A DNA stretch of 64,000 nucleotides. Source: Lumbricus rubellus (Eukaryota; Annelida; Clitellata; Crassiclitellata; Lumbricidae). Each line of letters begins with the position of its first letter. Position 1 is the first letter of the stretch. Location: NCBI GenBank assembly GCA_945859605.1, contig OX243816.1, positions 40,289,325 to 40,353,324 on the forward strand. The letters are read 5' to 3'. The notes under the pieces are model-generated. The model did no database searches, was not told the origin of the DNA, and saw only the letters and a list, made by a program, of their open reading frames with translations. The position numbers and the translations under genes are program-made. Below, in pieces: positions 12,893 to 25,800 of this stretch.

Positions 12893-13086
12893 ATGATACA
12901 TCCAAGTAAAGTTGGCTATGAAACGTTCAAAGACGAAGAAATATCATGGACAAATGGTTCAAAGGAGAATCCGTTGCTCGTTCCTGGTGCAACCATCACT
13001 TGTCGCCAGTTGAACTACGTCATCGATGTCACTCCACCTGGAAAACTATGCGGAACCATCCGAAAAACAATTCTCAATGACATCAA
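12893..13086 (+). pseudogene. gene B first coding exon (ABCG2-like)
   Basis: Encodes the N-terminal region [16 protein letters not shown] ... [15 protein letters not shown], with very few differences from gene A exon 1. It ends at a usable donor (ATCAA|GTGAGA). The 40-50 bp upstream (GGAGGTTCAGAAATGATACA, preceded by a TTTGCTTTGCAG acceptor) is shared with gene A, so A and B form an inverted head-to-head pair. Exons for Walker A through the fifth membrane segment are absent: only 297 bp separate it from the next ABCG2 exon. Phase 2 at its end does not match phase 0 at 13384, so direct splicing would shift frame. Called a pseudogene for that reason. Confidence 0.8.
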
Positions 13087-13383
13087 GTGAGATCTGTAAC
13101 AAGTCGTAGGTTTGACTATTCAGTTCACGCGATACTCGGGTGCTGACTGTCAACCGAGGGTGGGGTAGGAGTTCCAATATTTCGCGTGCTTTTTAAATTT
13201 CACTTTAAACATAGTTCACATGAGCACGATTTTGCATTGTCAAATTATCAAAAAAGCTAATGGCTTGTGATCACTGGCCCTGTTATATAGGCCTAGACCT
13301 TTTCGTCATCATGAGTCGAATCTAAACCGTTGGTTTTATTTGGCTGTGACGCGATTTTCACATTTGATTGAAAATTCTTGTAG

Positions 13384-16300
13384 ACTTTGCACATAAACGA
13401 ATTCAAAGATTTGACTCTGTACAAGTACATTAAAACGCAAGTCAGCGAAATGTAAGTTGAATTTTGTGGTTTATGTTTACAAAATTGACCAGATGATTTG
13501 ACTCATGTTTAAGTAGGCCTAAAATCTGAAACGCTCAATAGATCTGAAAAGCTAATCATTTGACCGAACTTCACCGAAAAAACTTACTTACTTATTTACT
13601 TTAGCACGAACTAGATGCAGATTGATATTATACTTAGTCGGCTTCGAAAGTAGAATTTAGTACGCTGGAAGCAAATTCTAAAATAGCGGTAAATATCTTT
13701 TTGCATACAGCGGATGCATGATTGCCGTTTTGTAGATTGTCCGATGCAGGAAACGAATTCCTGTTAGGTCAAGGGATTTCATCAACAACGGTTTGGGATT
13801 TCATCAACAACGGTTTGGGATTTCATCAACAACGGTTTGGGATTTCATCAACAACGGTTTGGGATTTCATCAACAACGGTTTGGGATTTCATCAACAACG
13901 GTTTGGGATTTCATCAACAACGGTTTGGGATTTCATCAACAACGGTTTGGGATTTCATCAACAACGGTTTGGGATTTCATCAACAACGGTTTGGGATTTC
14001 ATCAACAACGGTTTGGGATTTCATCAACAACGGTTTGGGATTTCATCAACAACGGTTTGGGATTTCATCAACAACGGTTTGGGATTTCATCAACAACGGT
14101 TTGGGATTTCATCAACAACGGTTTGGGATTTCATCAACAACGGTTTGGGATTTCATCAACAACGGTTTGGGATTTCATCAACAACGGTTTGGGATTTCAT
14201 CAACAACGGTTTGGGATTTCATCAACAACGGTTTGGGATTTCATCAACAACGGTTTGGGATTTCATCAACAACGGTTTGGGATTTCATCAACAACGGTTT
14301 GGGATTTCATCAACAACGGTTTGGGATTTCATCAACAACGGTTTGGGATTTCATCAACAACGGTTTGGGATTTCATCAACAACGGTTTGGGATTTCATCA
14401 ACAACGGTTTGGGATTTCATCAACAACGGTTTGGGATTTCATCAACAACGGTTTGGGATTTCATCAACAACGGTTTGGGATTTCATCAACAACGGTTTGG
14501 GATTTCATCAACAACGGTTTGGGATTTCATCAACAACGGTTTGGGATTTCATCAACAACGGTTTGGGATTTCATCAACAACGGTTTGGGATTTCATCAAC
14601 AACGGTTTGGGATTTCATCAACAACGGTTTGGGATTTCATCAACAACGGTTTGGGATTTCATCAACAACGGTTTGGGATTTCATCAACAACGGTTTGGGA
14701 TTTCATCAACAACGGTTTGGGATTTCATCAACAACGGTTTGGGATTTCATCAACAACGGTTTGGGATTTCATCAACAACGGTTTGGGATTTCATCAACAA
14801 CGGTTTGAGATTTCATCAACAACGGTTTGGGATTTCATCAACAACGGTTTGGGATTTCATCAACAACGGTTTGGGATTTCATCAACAACGGTTTGGGATT
14901 TCATCAACAACGGTTTGGGATTTCATCAACAACGGTTTGGGATTTCATCAACAACGGTTTGGGATTTCATCAACAACGGTTTGGGATTTCATCAACAACG
15001 GTTTGGGATTTCATCAACAACGGTTTGGGATTTCATCAACAACGGTTTGGGATTTCATCAACAACGGTTTGGGATTTCATCAACAACGGTTTGGGATTTC
15101 ATCAACAACGGTTTGGGATTTCATCAACAACGGTTTGGGATTTCATCAACAACGGTTTGGGATTTCATCAACAACGGTTTGGGATTTCATCAACAACGGT
15201 TTGGGATTTCATCAACAACGGTTTGGGATTTCATCAACAACGGTTTGGGATTTCATCAACAACGGTTTGGGATTTCATCAACAACGGTTTGGGATTTCAT
15301 CAACAACGGTTTGGGATTTCATCAACAACGGTTTGGGATTTCATCAACAACGGTTTGGGATTTCATCAACAACGGTTTGGGATTTCATCAACAACGGTTT
15401 GGGATTTCATCAACAACGGTTTGGGATTTCATCAACAACGGTTTGGGATTTCATCAACAACGGTTTGGGATTTCATCAACAACGGTTTGGGATTTCATCA
15501 ACAACGGTTTGGGATTTCATCAACAACGGTTTGGGATTTCATCAACAACGGTTTGGGATTTCATCAACAACGGTTTGGGATTTCATCAACAACGGTTTGG
15601 GATTTCATCAACAACGGTTTGGGATTTCATCAACAACGGTTTGGGATTTCATCAACAACGGTTTGGGATTTCATCAACAACGGTTTGGGATTTCATCAAC
15701 AACGGTTTGGGATTTCATCAACAACGGTTTGGGATTTCATCAACAACGGTTTGGGATTTCATCAACAACGGTTTGGGATTTCATCAACAACGGTTTGGGA
15801 TTTCATCAACAACGGTTTGGGATTTCATCAACAACGGTTTGGGATTTCATCAACAACGGTTTGGGATTTCATCAACAACGGTTTGGGATTTCATCAACAA
15901 CGGTTTGGGATTTCATCAACAACGGTTTGGGATTTCATCAACAACGGTTTGGGATTTCATCAACAACGGTTTGGGATTTCATCAACAACGGTTTGGGATT
16001 TCATCAACAACGGTTTGGGATTTCATCAACAACGGTTTGGGATTTCATCAACAACGGTTTGGGATTTCATCAACAACGGTTTGGGATTTCATCAACAACG
16101 GTTTGGGATTTCATCAACAACGGTTTGGGATTTCATCAACAACGGTTTGGGATTTCATCAACAACGGTTTGGGATTTCATCAACAACGGTTTGGGATTTC
16201 ATCAACAACGGTTTGGGATTTCATCAACAACGGTTTGGGATTTCATCAACAACGGTTTGGGATTTCATCAACAACGGTTTGGGATTTCATCAACAACGGT

Positions 16301-16799
16301 TTGGGATTTCATCAACAACGGTTTGGGATTTCATCAACAACGGTTTGGGATTTCATCAACAACGGTTTGGGATTTCATCAACAACGGTTTGGGATTTCAT
16401 CAACAACGGTTTGGGATTTCATCAACAACGGTTTGGGATTTCATCAACAACGGTTTGGGATTTCATCAACAACGGTTTGGGATTTCATCAACAACGGTTT
16501 GGGATTTCATCAACAACGGTTTGGGATTTCATCAACAACGGTTTGGGATTTCATCAACAACGGTTTGGGATTTCATCAACAACGGTTTGGGATTTCATCA
16601 ACAACGGTTTGGGATTTCATCAACAACGGTTTGGGATTTCATCAACAACGGTTTGGGATTTCATCAACAACGGATTGGGATTTCATCAACAACGGATTGG
16701 GAATTATTCTGGAAGGGATTCGTTGTACTCACGGCTATGTCTGTCGTCTTCAGCTCTGCAGCTTACGTTCGGCTGTTGAGAATTAAAAAACTGAAGTAG
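13384..16799 (+). CDS. gene B last two ABCG2 exons with in-frame minisatellite
   Basis: Exon 13384-13451 (TLHINEFKDLTLYKYIKTQVSE) and terminal exon 13736-16799 match gene C exons 39014-39081 and 40175-40331, with identical 68-bp size, phases and splice sites. The terminal exon starts ILSDAGNEFLLGQGI, in the loop before the last membrane helix, runs through the 22-bp repeat array, and re-enters ABCG2 sequence as DWELFWKGFVVLTAM ... LLRIKKLK then stop. The frame is the same before and after the array. If an intact gene fed these exons, the loop would gain about 968 residues built from a 22-residue period. The upstream exons are missing in this window, so expression as a transporter is doubtful. 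Confidence 0.75.
13773..16698 (+). repeat. 22-bp tandem array, 133 copies
   Basis: The unit is 13773-13794 (core ATTTCATCAACAACGG). The 2,926 bp divide exactly into 133 units with no indels seen. Differences noticed: G to A at 14808, which makes a TGA in one of the three frames, and T to A in the last two units (CGGATT), which match the flanking gene sequence. Since 22 is not divisible by 3, three units (66 bp, 22 codons) make one protein period. It is not a CRISPR array: there are no spacers. Confidence 0.97.
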
Positions 16800-17205
16800 C
16801 CTAGTTAGAAAAACGGTTGGCCTATATTTTTAACAGTTCAACTTTACACATGAGTGGAAACATTTACGACAACATAACGTTCAGTTGCGTTAAATTTCTT
16901 CATTTAGACCTATGTCAACAGAATGGATATCTTTATCCAGTTTTTTCTAAGGTGTGATGCATCCCAAGCAATGTAAACTCATAGTGCTCATAGAGATAGA
17001 ATTTTTTCAATTAGGCCTACTGATTCATTTATAAAATTATGATCATTCTTCGTGTAATCGTTTTTTCCCCATTCATTGCTTCATTGATCAATTTAAATGC
17101 TGTTAAAGATTGTCATAGAATAAAAAATGTCTGCACCGCAATATCGTAATCTTAATCGTAAATTCACATAGGCCTAGGCTAGCGCTAGCCTATTTCAAGA
17201 GAAAC

Positions 17206-17265
17206 TCCTCGGAGGCGCTCCCGACCTGACACCAAACCGCAATCAAGGAGATTGCCAGATTGGGT
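17206..17265 (-). mobile_element. LINE/SINE 3' tail fragment
   Basis: The reverse complement reads GATTGCGGTTTGGTGTCAGG then GGGAGCGCCTCCGAGGAG, matching the tail at 45340-45385. It is short. The rest of 16800-18130 holds no gene that I can see. Confidence 0.5.
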
Positions 17266-17707
17266 TTCAAAGTATGACCTATAGCCTGTCAAAGTAGCTT
17301 ATTCTAATTTAATTCATCCATTCATTCGAGTTTGTCTGAAGTCAGGCTTGGCTCGATCTGTTAGGCTATAGGATTGTGTCGGTTCTATACCAATCTACCT
17401 AAGCTAGATTAAATTTAATCACGAGCGCGATATAGTATTAAGAAATGAAATAAGGAAACAAAGCAGCAACCAAAACGAATATTGATACTAAAGTGTCACA
17501 CTATAATAAATAATTAATAAATAAATAATTTTCGTCTGCTCAACAATCCGGTTGACAGACCGCAACCGGTTACAGTGTAGGCCTACAGTGTATATTATTA
17601 TGCAGTTGAAACAATTCACAAGAACGCAGATCACAGAACACACAAATCTTAACTACACTAACTGAACAGACAGCCTGCAATAAGCGGCGCTAATAGCAGC
17701 CTACAAT

Positions 17708-17790
17708 TAAAGCTGTCGGCCCAACGGGGCTCGAACTCGTTACCTCTCGCACTCTTGGCCAGCGTGTTATCTATTACTCTACCGCCTACC
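17708..17790 (-). repeat. tRNA-derived sequence (SINE head or decayed tRNA)
   Basis: On the minus strand GGCGGTAGAGTAATAG resembles an A box and GAGTTCGAGCCCCG a B box at near-tRNA spacing. The 5' and 3' acceptor strands do not pair, so this is not a working tRNA. It is more likely a SINE head. Confidence 0.4.
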
Positions 17791-18132
17791 TCCCTCCATT
17801 GCCTGAACGCAATTCTTCAGCATAGCCTATGTCACCTCTCACAGCTTATGTCGCCAGAGACGCTATGCTATGGCTTGCATGAGATTTATACAATAGGTCG
17901 TAGGCCCTACACTTTTGTCCACGTGCTCGATATAGGGCCTACTGAGAATCGCTAGTGATGATTCTGATCAGTGATCTCAAGACAGTTGTAGGATCGTAGA
18001 CACAACTTTTATTGAAAGGTACGTAAGCCTACTTTAAAATGTCAAAAATCTAATTAGAATCCCAATAGTACCGTATATCTTGCGATGGAATTTTTAAAGT
18101 TTCGAACGTTAAATAAGCCTACGCCACAACTA

Positions 18133-19523
18133 CAGGGTGGTCCAAAAAGACCCATATGGTTTTGCCAATATTTTGGCCAGAAGTAAGAATATCGAAATGA
18201 AATGGTTCACGGACAATTTGTTCACCTACAGCTGGTTCACGACAATAATTATTGTTACACGACAATATTATTGGAGCTGGGTTGATGAAAATATTCTTGC
18301 TACAACTGAAGCTGGATTGATGAAAATATTCTTGCTTAAATTGGAGCTGGATCGGTGAAAATGTTCTTGCTTAAATCGGAGCTGTATTGATGAAAATGTT
18401 CTTGTTTAAATTGGAACTGGATTGATGAAAAACGCCCGTGAAATGGAAGCTGGATAATGGTATTTTTATATCTGAAATAGAAGCTGGAATAATGAATGGA
18501 ATGCTTGATAAATGGAAGCTGGATGGATGATTTTCATTCATATATTTCAACATGCATCCATCCAGCTTCCATTTCTCAAGCGCTTTATCATTAATCCGGT
18601 TTCCATTTCTTAAGCGTAATTTTTGTCAATCCAGCTTCTATTTCGCTTATAAGGAACCTTCATCCATTTTCCATTCACCATTTGCCGGTGAGCAAATAAT
18701 ATTGTCGTGTACCAATGGTCGTGAACCAGCTGTCGTTGAACCAGTTTTCGGTGAACCAGCTGTCATAACATCGGTAGGCCTAGAAACAACCTTGAACATG
18801 AGCCGTCATAGTCATACAGCTGCTGTCAAATTGAACTAGAAGGTTGAGGAATGAGGATGGTGTCAGCTGGTTTGACTTCTGAATTACCTATGTTGACTGT
18901 AGGCAGAAGTATCACTTGCAGTGAGAGTTAGCATAATATGATGTCATTTGACTCAAAATTTATTGATAGCTTCAGCTGTAGGCTACCTCAGGCCTATGTA
19001 TAGGCCTACATGTATAGCCTACATGAATATTTCACACGGTTAGAAATTGTCCATAACTTACTAGGCCTATGCAAAAGAATGCAAAATAATAGTCAAATTA
19101 CACTCATTCTGTTGTGTGCAGTTGCTAGAAAATTTAATTTAATAATTTAATTTATTATAATTTATTTGAAATAAATAAGAAACAATCAATCGCAATGTAA
19201 TTTGTCATTAATAATGATCATCTGGGAATATCAAGGCTATTTAATAACAATTATTATTTTGAGAGGAAACAAAACAAAATCGCGTTTTTGCTACTTTTGT
19301 TGCGTTACGTTTTTGAAACGTCTAAAAACGGTGGGTGGTCTCACTAAAAGTGACATACCTTGTGTTCTGTTTGATATAGTATTATTTTGATGATATCTGG
19401 CCATCATGACATTGTATAAATATGAATTGTCTTTAAGCCTGCAAAATTTCATTCCAAAAATCTTACGTCTGGCCAAGATATTGGCAACAAACCTTAGGGG
19501 GGGGTCATTTTTGGCCCACCTTG
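18133..19523. mobile_element. TA-flanked CAGGGTGG element (copy 2), with inserted foldback
   Basis: The left end CAGGGTGGTCCAAAAAGACC and right end GGTCATTTTTGGCCCACCTTG are flanked by TA (18131-18132, 19524-19525). The subterminal blocks match 11589-12764 (about 18150-18200 on the left, 19265-19523 on the right). The middle is unrelated and contains the foldback at 18200-18775. Confidence 0.7.
18200..18775. repeat. imperfect foldback with ~35-bp tandem repeats
   Basis: The left arm has ACAGCTGGTTCACGACAATA, TACACGACAATATTATT and repeats of a GAGCTGGATTGATGAAAAT-type unit. The right arm carries the complements in reverse order, ending in GTGAACCAGCTGTC. The centre is near 18545, where GGAAGCTGGATGGATG meets CATCCATCCAGCTTCC. 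It can fold into a long hairpin. No ORF of note. Confidence 0.65.
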
Positions 19524-20455
19524 TACGCCAAACCTCTCTTCAGGTGGGGAAGGAGTCCGAGAAAGAGAAGGATAGAGATTGATATCGGTTGTTTGCCCAG
19601 GCTGTGACAATAAGTAAAATCAATAACTATCGTCGTGGACGAAGGCGAAGTTAGTGGATATGAAAATCATTTCAATGAGAAAATCTTATCGTAAATCAAA
19701 TTTTTATTATGCTGCTGCAGATGTTCAATGTAGTATTGATCAGAGGGGGCGTAAATCTACCGGCAACTAAAAGTAACTAGTCGTTATTTCCCACAACATC
19801 AATTAAAATAATTATTATGAGCTTTCGTTGCTGACCAGACTGAGTGTGTTTTCTTCGGAATGCTGACGTTCGAGAAAATAATTGCTGAAGAATAGTCTTT
19901 GCGTTTTTTCGAAGAGTAAGTCTAAACATAATGTTAGATAATGTCTCTGATCTAAGCCTACTGTAGGCCCTACATGTAAACGTCATCAGCAACAATTAAT
20001 GGTATGACTACAAAATGCTTTATCCACATATTACAGTACAGTGTTAAATGAGGCGAATGCATTTCAGGATTGGTTAAAACTCATTTGCCAACAATAATCT
20101 ATAAGCCTATAAATAAAAATGAAACTTTCCAATAGTTTGTTCCCAGTGTTCTCGAAAAGTTACGCACAGATTGTTTTGAAAATTTAACAAAACCTTCCAT
20201 TCCAATAGGACCGTGTTGTAAGATGCTTTTTATCCGAAAAACGCAATCTTTTCCACAAAAAGTGAAGTTTTCATTCCGCTCGAGCGGCTCGACCGCCATT
20301 TGCAAATTCAACAAAACCGCAGGGTTGCCAGATTTCCGAAACGCTTTGTTAGGCCTATAATTTTATATTGCCTACGCAGTTTCGTGTTATAAGCGATTGC
20401 TTAGTTAAAGTCATAGTGATACATGGTTCATCTGGCAATTATAGACCACCAAAAA

Positions 20456-20898
20456 ATGACGAACCTAAGCCAAGTTGGTTATGAGACGTTTAAGAGCGAA
20501 GAGACAAAGGCAAATGGTTTGAAGAAGAATCCGTTGCTCGTTCCTGGTGCAACCATGACTTGTCGCCATTTGAACTACGTCATCGATGTCACTCCACCTG
20601 GAAAATTATGCGGAACCATTCGAAAAACGATTCTTACTAACATCAGGTGAGTAACATTATCATGTCGAGTAATCAACTATGTCCAGTGATCAACTACAGG
20701 CTGTTAATATGCCAGACTTGGTTGACACATTACCAGCTTGCATTCTGTTCTTCCTTTTATTTCTGTTATTAGGATGTGAATTGTGAAGTGATCTGAAGCA
20801 GCGTAAATCCCTCACTGTAGAACATTATGCGCATGACGTTCTCGGCTAAAGAAACGATAATTACCATAAAATATTAATCACCATCATCGTCGTCATCG

Positions 20899-20936
<38 letters not shown>

Positions 20937-22825
20937 ATTTTATCATCATCATCGTCATCGTCATCGTAATCGTCATCGTCATCACCACCGCCACCGTAAC
21001 AACCACCACCACCACCACCACCACCACCACCACCACCACCACCGCCACCACCACCACCACCACCAGCGCCACCAACACCACCACCACCACCACCACCACC
21101 ACCACCACCACCACCACCACCACCACCACCACCAACACAACAACCATTGTAATCATAAAAAGCATCTCTGCTATTAGAAACGAGTCTTGTACTTGGTTAT
21201 TAACCAGTGAGATTCCTGCAACACGGTTTATAAGCAGACTAATGCTCGAAGAGATGAATGAAGAGAAGGTTGAGCAGGAGGGAAGCAGAATATATAATGT
21301 TAAGGAGTATTCAGTAGTAGAAGAATAAGAAGAGGAGGAAAAGAGGGCTTTCAGGATAATTATAACCCGTTAACAATTGGGATTTCTTAACTTCTAAGGA
21401 TGGGCAACATCACTTTGCATGTGAATAGAATCGCTTCGTGTTACATTTAAAATTTTCGTTCTTCCTTTCGTCTCCTATGAAAGATCAAATAAATACTTAG
21501 AAAACTGCAATGAGCGGCACAAAGTTATTATGCGTATCCAACATCCAATTCATCTCTGAAATTTGCATAGTTAAACTTGAACCGAGTTTAGTGCTGGGGT
21601 GAGAGAGCGAAAAAATAAACAAATAAATAAATAAATAACCTTTATAATTGAGGTGATCTTATGCTAAAATTGTTTGTTTGCATCGTTGTCACATTTTGAC
21701 AGTCTTTGGTGCATGGAAGATCATCTACCTGGATAGAAGAGTATGGCATATAAAAGTTGGTTTCTAAGTACTGTAGAAATAACAAGGGAAACCAGAGATT
21801 GTCTGTCATCAATTTTCGATACTCTCATTGGCAAAATGAACTAGGCCTAGGTGGACAATGATTGGACCCAATAGAAAAAGCTTCTTACACTGCTTTTTTA
21901 ATTTGAGCATGTAGCCTAATTACTCGGACAAAAAAATATGTGACATATTATCTATTATGTTTATTTTGTAGCGGCATTTTCAAGCCAGGGATGAACGCCA
22001 TTCTTGGACCAACTGGAGGTGGAAAGACTACGTTAGTTCACATATAATAATTTATCCTTTCGCATAAACGTTCAAGTGAACAGTAGTTTGAGATATGAGA
22101 ATACTGCAGTAGGCTGTCTAGTGTCTAATGACTCTAATCACAACCTTCTATTGTAGGCTAATTGTCGATTATCAAGCTCTATTGTATTCCTTCGGGTTTT
22201 ACGGTCGGTGTCGCGTGACAGAGTCCCTCTAAAAGTCTCCACGGAGACTCTACTTCAAAATAAATTTACCCACCGGGATCTGTTTTAGAATAGACTCGCC
22301 CCCCGGAAACTACGTTCTGAAATAAAGTCTTCGGGTGAGAGGGAATATTTTGTCTCTCGATGAAATAAAGTCTCCCGTTCATCGAAAAATAGGCTATTGC
22401 AGTCACACGATATTTATGGATAACCGACATAAACCGTTAGCTTACGTTGCTGAATTATTAGAAAAGACATATAATACCACTAATAATAATAGCCTAATAA
22501 CAATAATAATAATATTATTAATAATAATAATATTAATAAATAGCTTAGTAAACTGGCTTCATTTGACTTGTCTGCATATGATTGTGTCGGTTTCTGAAGA
22601 AATAAATGTGTTTTGACAATAATAATAATAAATTTACCCACCGGGTAATAGCCTTCAGGGGCACATTTGCACAACATACCAGGGTAGAGGGCGACTGATT
22701 TGACTAATTTGCATCTAACTTAGTTTTAGTTGTGGAAAACAATTAGCACATTGTGCCTGTGTCTGTCAGGCGTTTGCACATTTGCACATTTGTTTGCACA
22801 TTTTAAAACGGAAATAAATGATGGT

Positions 22826-22892
<67 letters not shown>

Positions 22893-25800
22893 ATACGTTC
22901 CCTGTTATACCAGAAAATCTGTCGCAATACAGAGTTAAAAGGGGGAACGTCAATAGAGAGACAGATCTCAGAGATTCTGTTCGAGGGAGGGGCTTTGCAT
23001 CGTGACAACGGTAACACCAGCATAGCCTACATGTAGAGTGCGTTGAAGATACATTGTTGTTCACTTAGTTAAGATAGGTTTACGGTTTTGAGATGACCTT
23101 GATCATCATGTGCAGGTTACTGGATACGTTGTCTGGTCGAATCGAAAAGAAGGGCATTAAAGGAGACGTTCTTGTTAATGGACAGAATATGCCAACGAAT
23201 TTCAACCGTACCACTGGCTACGTCATTCAGGTAGGCCTATGAGTATAGTTTTGGAAGCTATGTATCATTGTGAAAACAATGTTTCTCGGTCCAATGCGGG
23301 GCTTTTTTTAACATGCAGCTGTACACAAAATGTAAAGTTGTAGAAGCACGTCTGTAGGCCTACAGTTAAAACTAGCAAAAAGGTCATTGTCCTCCGATTG
23401 GAAGTAATTTACCATGTTAATTCCTTCATTTGTGTTTCGCAATGCATCATCATGAAACATTAAGACTGATGCTTTATGGAACTTAATGATTAACGATTCA
23501 TTAGAGTATCATGAACGCATAATTATTATCATTTTTCGTTTATTCATGCATGCTTTCGAAAGGACGATGTTGTGATGGAGTCACTGACTGTTCGAGAGAA
23601 CATCACTTTCTCAGCAAATCTTCGTCGATCTTTCAAGTCATCGGATGAAACGAAATCCGTGGTCAGCAGAGTCATCGAAGAACTCGGACTTACATCATGT
23701 GCAGATTCGCTGGTTGGTACATGTACATGTATGTGTATGACGCACGAGATACCATGCAGTCACCCTAAGGCTTGGCACGTAGAATGCAATGAAAACTCAA
23801 CTGAAGCAACGTGAAGCACTGAAAACGAGCCCAGCTGACTTATCTATTATGCCATCTACTGCCAGGCAAATGACTCACCAGCGGGTTGATCGATTGGCTG
23901 ATTCTATCAATCAATCAATCAATCATTTATTTTTGCAACCAATCATTTCTTGCAGTTGTAAATTTCAAGTCACATATTCGACAATAAGTGGCCACAATGA
24001 TAGATCCTGAAGGGATCACTGACCCCGCTATTAGGGACACATATATGTCATACGTAGCCTACATGTACATTACATGTAAAACAAAAAGATGTGTTCGGTT
24101 GACTTTGTTGCCAGAAAGACTAACTGAATGATGGATTTGCTATAATTTTGTCAATTCCTAAAGATTGACTCATCAACTCTATGATTTGCTCAATCACTTG
24201 TTCTTTCCATCTAACATTTGTCAAGTTGTAACACTTGCTATTACGGCAGTTAGCCTGCATCTTGACTTACTTGACTTATGGCCCTGGCGAAGCTTGCGCC
24301 CGCATCAGCCGCTCCTCTATAGAAGATAGCCTCCAGTCGACCCTGTATCTAGCTCCTGTAATAGCTCTGCTCTAGTTATATACATTGTGCGATTCGTGTT
24401 TTGTGAGCATAAAGAAGAACTTCTGAAGGTATATGCTTTAATAAATTGTGCTTTTCTGTTAGCTTGGTACGGCATTAAAACGTGGTGTGTCCGGTGGTGA
24501 GCGACGAAGGACGAGCATTGGAATGGAGTTGATTATCTCTCCATCCGTTCTATTTCTTGATGAACCAACCACAGGACTCGACTCAAGCACAGCACTCGCA
24601 ATCATGAACTCACTACACGAGTACGTAGAGGTCTATTAAGTCCTTAAGTTCCGGACGAATGATCAGAGTGGTGAAAGTTCGTTCTAGAGTGACGCCATTT
24701 AAATTGTTTAATTTCCTTTTTTTATCCTTCATATCCACACGATCAAAGAAATATGAGGTGCTAGAATGTGAAAATTGATGAAGTAGTCATCCTTGCATCA
24801 TCATGTGACACGCATTCTTTTATTTTAGCAATGTGCTGTTTCAAAATAAATTTAAACATTTTCTACCCGTTTAGATTGTCATTGAAGAATACGACCATCG
24901 TATTTACCGTTCACCAACCTCGCTATTCAATCTTCAAACTGTTCGATCAGCTTACCTTGCTGTGTGCCGGACATTGCATCTACCATGGTCCTTCAATCGA
25001 CAGCGTACAATTCTTCAGTTCCTTAGGTTAGTTGACATGCGCAGAAAAAGGTAGGTGCCGTTGTAGTTTAAGACTCGAACTTTCAATTGGGCGATAATTA
25101 TACAGAGCTGGCTATTCAGGACCACTATGAAACTAAATAGTCTTCAACTGCTGATGTAGTAAAGACATACATGTGAAAGAAACAAGAACTATACATTGTG
25201 CTGACTGGACACCGACTGACCAAGTGCTCGACCTCTGCAATAGAGTAGAGTACGTGCATAAGAGCCTCTTCCGAGTCGATTACCGAGTCCTTGAGCAAGT
25301 CTTTTACGCACAACTGCACGCCATCATCGATGTTCTAGGGCGCGGTGGTGTAGTGGGTATGTTCGCTGCCTTGCAGCCGAAAGGTTGCAGGTTCGATTCC
25401 ACCTCAAGTTGCCGCGTAATTGCTCAGCGCTTCGGCGTGAAACTCCAATACAGTGTCCGCTCTGTAGTCGGGAGCTCCTCTGAGTAGGGAGCTTGAAGGG
25501 GCGCTATAACAAGTGCACATACAAACAAATACATCGACTGTATAGAGGACAAATGGGTTATGTCCACATTTTTTCAAAATCCATGTTTTTAGCGATTCTT
25601 ATAGGTAATGGCATAAGGCTTCAGGGCACAATAGTTATATGTCCTGCTAAAGTCGTTTTCATGGTGCAATACACAAGTTACAAATATCATATGTCATCTT
25701 CGTACAAATCCGCAGAGCACAAAGGTCTTATGTGGACATACGACATTTGTGCTCGGAGAAATATGGCCAATCAGCTATTGTTTACGCTAATTTTATGCAA

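Noticed and set aside
13773..16698. CRISPR array
   Set aside because: Direct abutting repeats with no spacers, in animal DNA.
13722..16799. 1025-residue repeat ORF taken as a stand-alone gene, and the shifted-frame ORFs over it
   Set aside because: The unit has no stop in any frame, so long ORFs arise automatically; only the frame that joins ABCG2 sequence on both sides has support.
17708..17790. functional tRNA gene
   Set aside because: Acceptor strands do not pair; kept only as a tRNA-derived repeat.
20935..21165. poly-Val ORF and similar homopolymer ORFs (22726-23064, 27654-28002, 35129-35537, 63640-63834)
   Set aside because: Translations of microsatellites.
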